From: CAZDAW01 sp964503685
GTDB lineage: Bacteria > Chloroflexota > Anaerolineae > Anaerolineales > Anaerolineaceae
Direction: 5' to 3'
Length of the DNA stretch: 58,732 nucleotides
Assembly: GCA_964503685.1 (NCBI GenBank)
Contig: CAZDAW010000010.1
Span: 1-58,732, forward strand
A model generated the notes under the pieces. That model saw only the letters and a list, made by a program, of their open reading frames with translations. It was not told the DNA's origin and made no database searches. Below, one piece after another: positions 34,503 to 40,225 of the stretch (its first letter is position 1; each line of letters opens with the position of its first letter). The position numbers and the translations under genes are program-made.

Positions 34503-35498
34503 ATGAATATTATGGATCAATCATCACGTGGTTATCATTCGTTGTTCTGGCCCATCCTCCTGGTAGGCGTGGGCGTCGTCTTGTTGCTTGGCAACCTGGG
34601 TCTTATCCCGCAGGCCAACTACTGGTCGCTGGCTCAACTATGGCCCCTCCTGCTCATCATCATCGGACTGGATATCATCTTTGGCCGCCGTTCCACCCTG
34701 GGCAGCGCCCTGATCGGGCTGCTGACAGTCGGGGCAATCATCGCATTCCTCATCTATGCCCCATCCCTGAACCTGCCCAAAACGCCCGAAAGGAACACCT
34801 TCAAATTTCAGGAACCAGTCGGAACGGCTGAATCAGCCGATGTCACTCTCAATTTAACTTCGCTCCCCACCGAGGTTCACGCCCTGGGCGATTCGAACGA
34901 CCTGATCAACGCCGTCATCGACAGTTACGGCAAGGTCGATTTCAGAGTTTCGGGCGACAAAAAGAAATCCGTCACCCTTCGCCAAACCGAATCGAATTTC
35001 AACTTTTTTACATTCGACTGGGGCGAGAATATGCGCTGGGATGTCGGCCTCAACGCCAAAGTTCCTACGAACCTCTACGTGGATGCGGCTTCCGGCTCAA
35101 CAACTCTCGACCTGGAGAATCTCAACCTGACCGGCCTCAAAGTCGATGCAGCCTCTGGCAGCGTTACAGTCACCCTGCCGGCAACCAAAGAGAAATATAA
35201 AGCAGCCTTCGAAGGCGCATCCGGCAGCATGAAAGTCGAAGTCCCCTGTTCACCCATTGAAATCCGATTGGATGGCGCATCCGGCAGCATGAACCTTGAC
35301 GTGCCCGACAAATGCCCTCTGCGCGTGGATGTGCGCGATACCGGTTCCGGCAGCATCCACCTGCCCGATGATCTCACACAAACCCGGAGCGGCGGTGACG
35401 ATGAGGAAGGCGTCTGGGAATCGGAAGACGCCGGCAGCGATCCCACCATCCAGGTGACCATTATCAACGCCGGATCAGGCAGCCTCAGAATTCATTAA
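34503..35498 (+). CDS. LiaI/LiaF-like membrane protein with toastrack-type repeats
   Basis: This 331-residue protein has three or four N-terminal spans (FWPILLVGVGVVLLLGNLGLI, LWPLLLIIIGLDIIFG, LIGLLTVGAIIAFLIYAP), typical of LiaI/LiaF-like and DUF5668 proteins. The rest is a beta-helix-like 'toastrack' domain as in DUF4097/DUF2154 proteins, with a repeating Ser-Gly hallmark (DAASGSTTLDL, DAASGSVTVTL, EGASGSMKVEV, DGASGSMNLDV, DTGSGSIHL, NAGSGSLRI). Such proteins monitor envelope stress or act as polymer-forming surface parts. AGGAAGG is only 2-4 bases before the first ATG, so ATG 34512 may be the true start. It ends before a repeat and a strong hairpin. Confidence 0.82.
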   Translation: MNIMDQSSRGYHSLFWPILLVGVGVVLLLGNLGLIPQANYWSLAQLWPLLLIIIGLDIIFGRRSTLGSALIGLLTVGAIIAFLIYAPSLNLPKTPERNTFKFQEPVGTAESADVTLNLTSLPTEVHALGDSNDLINAVIDSYGKVDFRVSGDKKKSVTLRQTESNFNFFTFDWGENMRWDVGLNAKVPTNLYVDAASGSTTLDLENLNLTGLKVDAASGSVTVTLPATKEKYKAAFEGASGSMKVEVPCSPIEIRLDGASGSMNLDVPDKCPLRVDVRDTGSGSIHLPDDLTQTRSGGDDEEGVWESEDAGSDPTIQVTIINAGSGSLRIH

Positions 35499-35505
35499 GA
35501 ATATG

Positions 35506-35612
35506 TCCAAGTTGCCGCCTGGATGTCATTGCGAGAGACTGCTTCGTCGGGCAAAAAGCGCCCTTCTCGCAGTGACAAACGCAGAGATTGTTGTCAAGGT
35601 AGCAACTTGAGT
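35506..35612 (-). repeat. Inverted-end repeat family 1, copy B (short form)
   Basis: The element runs from TCCAAGTTGCCGCCTGG to CAAGGTAGCAACTTGAGT and lacks the internal hairpin module of copies A, C and D. It carries GCAAAAAGCGCCCTTCTCGC and GACAAACGCAGAGATTGTTG. The flanks are a near-perfect direct repeat (TTAAGAATATGTCCAA left, TTAAGAATATATCCAA right). It lies downstream of the toastrack-like gene. Confidence 0.8.
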
Positions 35613-35632
35613 TAAGAATATATCCAAACATC

Positions 35633-35666
35633 AGACCTCAAGGGTTTCTGAAAGCCCTTGAGGTCT
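35633..35666 (+). terminator. Probable terminator hairpin
   Basis: A perfect 12-bp stem (AGACCTCAAGGG with CCCTTGAGGTCT, 10-nt loop) is followed by ATCTATTTC. It is the first strong hairpin after the toastrack-like gene and may also stop the small minus-strand lipoprotein gene. The U-run is weak. Confidence 0.6.
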
Positions 35667-35748
35667 ATCTATTTCAAGCTAAAATCTATTGACATCCGTG
35701 ACCATTCATAACCCCCCAGGTACTTCGTATTGAATAAATCCCCCGCGG

Positions 35749-35865
35749 CTACAGCGGCGCCGGTGTGCACGAAGAGAGCGACGCAATCAGCAAACATCCC
35801 AGCAAAAAACCGCTGATCACAATAAACCGCATCAACTTGCCCAGTGGATCACAACTCTCGTTCAT
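35749..35865 (-). CDS. Small lipoprotein, 38 residues
   Basis: A 38-residue frame starts at ATG 35865 with AAAGGAG 9 bases upstream and ends at TAG 35749. The product begins MNESCDPLGKLMRF, has a hydrophobic stretch IVISGFLLGCLLIASL and then a lipobox-like LSSC followed by TPAPL. If processed by signal peptidase II only a six-residue lipopeptide would remain, which resembles very small lipoproteins of the entericidin kind or the lipoprotein leaders that give signalling peptides. It is upstream of nothing on its strand except the hairpin at 35633-35666. The good ribosome site is the main support; it could be a chance frame. Confidence 0.5.
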   Translation of the reverse strand: MNESCDPLGKLMRFIVISGFLLGCLLIASLSSCTPAPL

Positions 35866-35925
35866 CGCTCCAACTCCTTTCTTCTCCTGCCCTTAAGACG
35901 TTGGAGCAAAGCAAATTGTTTCCGC

Positions 35926-36264
35926 TTATCCCAGCTTCGAAATCCCCGTCAGCAGCGTCAGACGAACAGCGCCGTTATTCTCCACCCGGTGAGCCACGCC
36001 TGCCGGAATCCATGCGGCAACGCCGGGAGTCAGCGCCTGCGCATCAGTTTGATCGCCGGTCATCAATGCAATCACGCCTGTTCCTTCCAAAACCAGGTAA
36101 AAGCGTTCCATATCACTGTGCGGCTCCTTTTCGTAAGACTGCCCCGGCTCCAGACAATTCAATCCCATCAGCAGGTTGGCGTTCTCAAACAGAGTCGCCT
36201 TATATGGATGGGGCGCGGATGATCCGACGTGGTCTTTGTAGTGTGTAATCAATGTTTCGGGCAT
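35926..36264 (-). CDS. Cupin domain protein
   Basis: This 112-residue protein is a single cupin beta-barrel. Motif 1 is EKEPHSDMERFYLVLEGTG with a histidine and glutamate as metal ligands, and motif 2 is VAAWIPAGVAHRVENNG with the second histidine. Small cupins of this kind bind a metal and a small ligand, and act as isomerases, dioxygenases or sensors; none can be chosen here. AAGGAG precedes the ATG. Repeat copy C lies 27 bases upstream of the start, in what would be the promoter or leader. No partner gene is adjacent on the same strand, so it seems monocistronic. Confidence 0.85.
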   Translation of the reverse strand: MPETLITHYKDHVGSSAPHPYKATLFENANLLMGLNCLEPGQSYEKEPHSDMERFYLVLEGTGVIALMTGDQTDAQALTPGVAAWIPAGVAHRVENNGAVRLTLLTGISKLG

Positions 36265-36290
36265 GGGCTTATCTCCTTAGTATAAATTAA

Positions 36291-36442
36291 TCCAGGTTGC
36301 CGCCTGGCGGTCATTGCACGCCTCGACATTCTGTCGAGGCGTGGCAATCTCGGATTGTGACATTGAGATTGCTTCGTCGGGCAAAAAGCGCCCTTCTCGC
36401 AGCGACAAACGCAGAGATTATTATCAAGATAACAACTTGAGT
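36291..36442 (-). repeat. Inverted-end repeat family 1, copy C (long form)
   Basis: The element runs from TCCAGGTTGCCGCCTGGCGG to ATAACAACTTGAGT. Its internal module is a perfect hairpin (CACGCCTCGACA, loop TTC, TGTCGAGGCGTG; 36317-36343). Flanks carry TAAATTAA on both sides (36283-36290 and 36444-36451), a candidate target duplication. It lies directly upstream of the cupin gene and downstream of the kinase gene. Confidence 0.85.
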
Positions 36443-36495
36443 TTAAATTAAAGCGTTTATCTGCATTTCTCATTTCGGCTTTAGCGTACAAAATT

Positions 36496-37707
36496 CTAAA
36501 CCGGCAGGACAACGCGCATCGTCGTTCCCTTTCCCGGCTGACTTTCAGCGGTTATCGTCCCGCCGTGCGCCTCGACCAGCCGCCGGGCAATGGCCAAACC
36601 CAATCCCATTCCGCTCGAATCGCGCGCCTTATAAAAGCGGTCGAACACGTGCGGCAGATCCTCCGAACTGATTCCCCTGCCGGTGTCGCTCACACTGAAC
36701 ACCGCCTTTTGCTCCCCCTCCACGCTGCCCAACTCGCAGCGCGCCTGAACTGAACCGCCGGCCGGCGTATAACGCAGCGCATTGGCAATCAGGTTGCCGA
36801 TCACCTGACGCATCCGATTCGCATCCAGTCTCAGCAGCGGCAACTCTCCCATCGTTTGCACAACGAGACTTACCCCGGCGGCCTCAGCCTGAGATCGAAA
36901 GACCGCCGCCGTTTCATAGATCAACTCCGCCAGGTCAACAGTTTCCATCCTGAGCTGCAAAGCCCCGCTTTCAGCCAGAGCCAGAGTGCGTAAATCATCC
37001 ACCAGGCGATTAAGCACCTGGGTTTCTTCAAGAATCGATTTCAAACGCTCTTCGCTGGGCGCATAAACCCCATCAAGCATCCCTTCCACCTCGCCCTGAA
37101 TCACCGTCAGCGGCGTGCGCAGCTCATGTGTCACATCAGCCATCAGGTTGCGCCGTTCTTCATTGACGACCTCTAAACGCGCGGCCATCTCGTTGAAAGC
37201 GCGCGCCAGTGAACGCACCTCAGAAGGGCCCTGTTCGGCCACCCGCGCCGAATAATCCCCTGCTGCAATTCGTTCCGACGCCTCCATCAAATCTCCCACC
37301 GGCGCTGAAAGGCGGCGCAGACTGCTCCCCGCCTTTGAAAGCGCCCACACACTGAGGATAAACACCCCAATTATAACCGGTATAATCCGTCGTTCATTCA
37401 TCTCGGTCGGCAGAGTGATGACCCCAAACGCTTTTGCCAGCAGGCTGCCCAAAAGCGTAATACTCACAATCAGAATAGAAATAAACGACAACAATGCAAA
37501 ACCGATTCGTTTGAAAAAGCGGTTTCTATTCCTGCGCCAGTAACCCGGTTCAGGCGGCCAGGTTTCACTTTCAGGCCACCACATAGGCTTATAAAAACGG
37601 GAATAATATTTGGAATGATAATGATCATGTCCAGGCGGCCAGGTTTCATTTTCAGGCAGCCATTCGGGTCTTTGGGTATAAACGAAGCGTTTTGAATGCC
37701 GCGTCAT
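36496..37707 (-). CDS. Membrane sensor histidine kinase (HAMP)
   Basis: This 403-residue kinase has a long cytoplasmic N-terminus with a doubled tryptophan/proline motif (WLPENETWPP and WWPESETWPP), two membrane spans (IGFALLSFISILIVSITLLGSLL and IIPVIIGVFILSVWALSK) with only a very short outside loop, a HAMP domain, the phospho-acceptor motif MADVTHELRTPLTVIQGEVEGM, and the ATPase boxes (NLIANALRYTPAGG, DTGRGI, GMGLGLAIARRLVEAHGG). With no sensory domain outside, it likely senses events in the membrane. ATG 37707 overlaps the regulator stop (ATGA). It is the third gene of an operon with a small membrane protein and an OmpR-type regulator. Confidence 0.92.
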   Translation of the reverse strand: MTRHSKRFVYTQRPEWLPENETWPPGHDHYHSKYYSRFYKPMWWPESETWPPEPGYWRRNRNRFFKRIGFALLSFISILIVSITLLGSLLAKAFGVITLPTEMNERRIIPVIIGVFILSVWALSKAGSSLRRLSAPVGDLMEASERIAAGDYSARVAEQGPSEVRSLARAFNEMAARLEVVNEERRNLMADVTHELRTPLTVIQGEVEGMLDGVYAPSEERLKSILEETQVLNRLVDDLRTLALAESGALQLRMETVDLAELIYETAAVFRSQAEAAGVSLVVQTMGELPLLRLDANRMRQVIGNLIANALRYTPAGGSVQARCELGSVEGEQKAVFSVSDTGRGISSEDLPHVFDRFYKARDSSGMGLGLAIARRLVEAHGGTITAESQPGKGTTMRVVLPV

Positions 37708-38411
37708 GGGCGATCATCCTGATAACTATCGTTGAATTTATAACCCACACCGTATATTGTAAGCAGATAGCAGGGCCTGTGTGGATCAGGCTCGATCTTG
37801 CGCCGGATGTTCTTAATATGCGCATCGATGGCGCGTTCGTAACTCTCGAACGCCACGCCGTGTACGGCATCCAGTAACTGGGCGCGGGTGAACACCCGCC
37901 CCGGGTGTTTCGCCAGCGCCGCCAGCAACTCGAACTCAGTGGGCGTCAATTCCTCAATCGTTCGCCCCTCGGCGCTCACCCGCATCCGGGGAATATCCAG
38001 GGTCAGGTCGCCAACGCGAATGATCTCATCATCCGCCTGCCGGTAAGCCTCCATCCGACGAAAGACAACCCGCACCCGGGCAACAAGCTCTTTGGGGCTG
38101 AATGGCTTGGTAATATAATCATCCGCTCCCAGCTCCAGGCCGATTAACTTGTCCGTTTCTTCGCTGCGCGCCGTCAGCATGATGATCGGAGCAATCGACG
38201 TTTTGCGTAATTCGCGCGTCACATCCAATCCATCCATCTCCGGCAGTCCAAGGTCCAGCACAATCAAATCCGGCTTCGCGCTTTCCGCCAGCGCCAGGGC
38301 GCTTTTTCCATCCCCTGCGCAAATCACCCCAAAGCCGGCGTGTTCCAGGTAATCCTTCACCAACTGGACAATTTTCACTTCATCGTCAACCACAAGGATC
38401 TTCTTCGGCAT
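37704..38411 (-). CDS. Response regulator, OmpR/PhoB type
   Basis: This 235-residue regulator starts at ATG 38411 (MPKKILVVDDE); the open frame to 38609 is not protein-like. The receiver has Asp9-Asp10, the phospho-acceptor Asp53 (LIVLDLGLPEMDG), Thr80 and Lys102 (ITKPFSPKEL). The C-terminal winged helix is of the OmpR type (ELTPTEFELLAALAKHPGRVFTRAQLLDAV, RAIDAHIKNIRRKIEPDP, YLLTIYGVGYKF). It is the partner of the kinase whose gene overlaps by four bases. A terminator-like hairpin precedes the gene, so a promoter of its own may lie in the 33 bases between, or it relies on read-through. Confidence 0.93.
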   Translation of the reverse strand: MPKKILVVDDEVKIVQLVKDYLEHAGFGVICAGDGKSALALAESAKPDLIVLDLGLPEMDGLDVTRELRKTSIAPIIMLTARSEETDKLIGLELGADDYITKPFSPKELVARVRVVFRRMEAYRQADDEIIRVGDLTLDIPRMRVSAEGRTIEELTPTEFELLAALAKHPGRVFTRAQLLDAVHGVAFESYERAIDAHIKNIRRKIEPDPHRPCYLLTIYGVGYKFNDSYQDDRP

Positions 38412-38443
38412 TATCGGCCACACAGTCAAAAAATTAATCAGGA

Positions 38444-38470
38444 TAAGGGCGGGAGTTCGACCCGCCCTTA
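38444..38470 (-). terminator. Hairpin, terminator or attenuator
   Basis: A perfect 10-bp stem (TAAGGGCGGG with CCCGCCCTTA, loop AGTTCGA) is followed on the minus strand by ATCCTGATTAATTTTTTG. It sits after the small membrane protein gene and before the response regulator gene and may limit read-through. Confidence 0.65.
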
Positions 38471-38478
38471 CCAGTATA

Positions 38479-38904
38479 TTACACTTCTTTCTTTTCTGCT
38501 GTTTCGTCAGGTCTCTTTTCGTGCGCCCGGCGATGCCACTCATCGAAGAACGGCGGCAAATCATCATCCCAGCCCCACCTGGCGCCAGGATACACACCCC
38601 ACGGCCCACGCCGATATAGATGCCGCCAACCCCAACCGCCGCCCCAAAAGATGCAGCGCAGCACAGAAAAAGCCATACAGACTAGTATCAGCGGAATGAT
38701 GAAGCTGAACACCCCGATATAAGGGAAGCCGAACAGCATAGGACGGTACTCATAAGGTGCAGTTAAGTCCTTAACCGCCCCTCCCTGACCAATCTGCGCC
38801 AGCCCGTTGACCATACCCGCCTGATACGCGATCCCGCCCAGGGCAGCAATAATGCCAAGCAATACCAGACTTAAAATAATTTTTACAACAACATTGTTTT
38901 TCAC
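38479..38904 (-). CDS. Small membrane protein of a two-component operon
   Basis: This 141-residue protein starts at GTG 38904, which has CAGGAG 9 bases before it; the frame to TTG 38949 would bury that site. It has two membrane spans (VVVKIILSLVLLGIIAALGGIAY and FSFIIPLILVCMAFSVLRCIF) and a C-terminal stretch rich in Trp, Arg, Gly and Asp (GWRHLYRRGPWGVYPGARWG then WDDDLPPFFDEWHRRAHEKR). Tails of this 'P-F-F-x-E-W-H-R' type are often seen in small proteins encoded beside two-component genes. It could be the sensed partner or regulator of the kinase. No enzyme motif is present. Confidence 0.75.
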   Translation of the reverse strand: MKNNVVVKIILSLVLLGIIAALGGIAYQAGMVNGLAQIGQGGAVKDLTAPYEYRPMLFGFPYIGVFSFIIPLILVCMAFSVLRCIFWGGGWGWRHLYRRGPWGVYPGARWGWDDDLPPFFDEWHRRAHEKRPDETAEKKEV

Positions 38905-39015
38905 TTTCTTTACTCCTGTTTGATATGATTTACTTGATCTCTCATCCAATCTAAACAGAAGTATAAAAAGAGATTGTGAACTGAGTGAGAACGCCGTTGG
39001 GAGAAATGGTGAAGT

Positions 39016-39930
39016 TCACTGCACCAGCAGGCTGGCAATCATCCCGTCGAGCTGGCTTATCAGCGGCTTGAACGTATCAGCAGGCTGATTCTCCAATGTA
39101 TTGATAATGGCATCGCGGTAGGGTTCATAATCCTGGGCAATTTTATCCATCTCTTCCGCGCTCACGCTTTCGAAACTCGGCGGCAGAATTGTGTTCGAAA
39201 TCGGAAAAACAGCCGAAACATACCAGTTGCCGTCGGCGGTAAGCCCCTGGAAGGTATAGAATAAATCGTGGTTATTTGCCGGAGCAGCATATTGAGCGTA
39301 TTCAGTCAGGTAGCGAATCCCCGTCCCATTCTGAAACGCGACAAACGCCGTGCAGCAGTGAAAAACCTGGCCAGCATTCCAGGGCGGCAGGAAAGGCAGC
39401 GTCTCAGTGGGTGAAGCAGAGCGATTTTGCAGCAAGGCAGTCAGGTCTTTCAGGGCGGCGGCAGCCCCTTCCGCCATTGCCGCATACTCTTTGATTGGAT
39501 AAATGTTGATCGCCGGCGTATGAAAGGTATCGTTCAGAACATAACCGTTCAGCGTGATCCTGCGGTATTCGGGGTTGACATCCCACCACGCCCCATCGGG
39601 CTGTGGCAGCATGGCAGCTACCGTCTCGCCGTTGCCGCTCTGGGCAACAACCGCATCGATGGTCAGACAGACGCCGTTGTATGAGAAATTGGCCCGATCG
39701 CAGGAAGGTTGGGCGATCTCGGCCGGCGGCTGTGCAGTAGGCTCTGCCGTTGGAGATTGGGATTCAGGCTGGCCGTTCGGTTCAGCTATGACGGTTTGTA
39801 CAGGAGGCGCAGACGGGGTTGCACCAGTTGCCGGCGTCTCTGCCGCTAAAATCGGAAATCTGGAACAAGCCAGCGCCGTCGCCAGCAGAATGAACAAAGG
39901 AGTTAACCGAACACATCGATTTGTTGACAT
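39016..39930 (-). CDS. Uncharacterised lipoprotein
   Basis: This 304-residue protein has a lipoprotein signal (LTPLFILLATALAC, lipobox ALAC) and a 50-residue Pro/Thr/Gln linker, so it is anchored to the outer face of the membrane. The body (about 75-304) is not recognised; it has four cysteines, two in CDRANFSYNGVC and two adjacent in VFHCCTAF, which could form disulfides. The segment ITLNGYVLNDTFHTPAINIYPIKEYAAM and its conserved helical ending are typical of lipoproteins that are expanded in Anaerolineae. GAGGTG precedes the ATG. It is a single-gene unit, 112 bases before the operon with the two-component genes. Confidence 0.75.
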   Translation of the reverse strand: MSTNRCVRLTPLFILLATALACSRFPILAAETPATGATPSAPPVQTVIAEPNGQPESQSPTAEPTAQPPAEIAQPSCDRANFSYNGVCLTIDAVVAQSGNGETVAAMLPQPDGAWWDVNPEYRRITLNGYVLNDTFHTPAINIYPIKEYAAMAEGAAAALKDLTALLQNRSASPTETLPFLPPWNAGQVFHCCTAFVAFQNGTGIRYLTEYAQYAAPANNHDLFYTFQGLTADGNWYVSAVFPISNTILPPSFESVSAEEMDKIAQDYEPYRDAIINTLENQPADTFKPLISQLDGMIASLLVQ

Positions 39931-40011
39931 GATTCACCTCAGGCTAATGGATATTGACTCGCTTATAAATTAGAGCGACCTATAAAAACTGGCGCGCATT
40001 TCTGCAGCAGG

Positions 40012-40020
40012 TGCTATAAT
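40012..40020 (+). promoter_or_regulatory. Extended -10 promoter (TGCTATAAT)
   Basis: A perfect TG-C-TATAAT element ends 8 bases before repeat copy D. The next start codon is that of the diguanylate cyclase at 40226, so copy D would be within its leader. Confidence 0.55.
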
Positions 40021-40028
40021 TTAATTAA

Positions 40029-40174
40029 TCCAAATTGCCGCCTGGCTGCAAGCCTCGGCAGAATGTCGAGGCTTGGCAATCTCGGATTTTGACGTTGAGA
40101 CTGCTTCATCGGGCAAAGAAGCGTCCTTCTAGCAGTGACAAACGCAGAGATGATTGTCAAGGCAGCAACTTGAG
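40029..40174 (-). repeat. Inverted-end repeat family 1, copy D (long form)
   Basis: The element runs from TCCAAATTGCCGCCTGGCTG to AGGCAGCAACTTGAG. The internal hairpin pairs CAAGCCTCG (40049-40057) with CGAGGCTTG (40067-40075). Compared with copy C, one C-G pair has become A-T in both arms. Flanks share TTAATTA on both sides. It begins within the first bases of the predicted transcript of the cyclase gene. Confidence 0.85.
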
Positions 40175-40225
40175 TTAATTATACCGTCGTAATTGTTGAT
40201 ATTGGGTTGTGTTTCTGGCGATTAA

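Noticed and set aside
32843..40174. Known c-di-GMP riboswitch before the PilZ and GGDEF genes
   Set aside because: The leaders lack the conserved GEMM-I and class II sequences; the shared part is the repeat element, whose orientation differs between the two genes.
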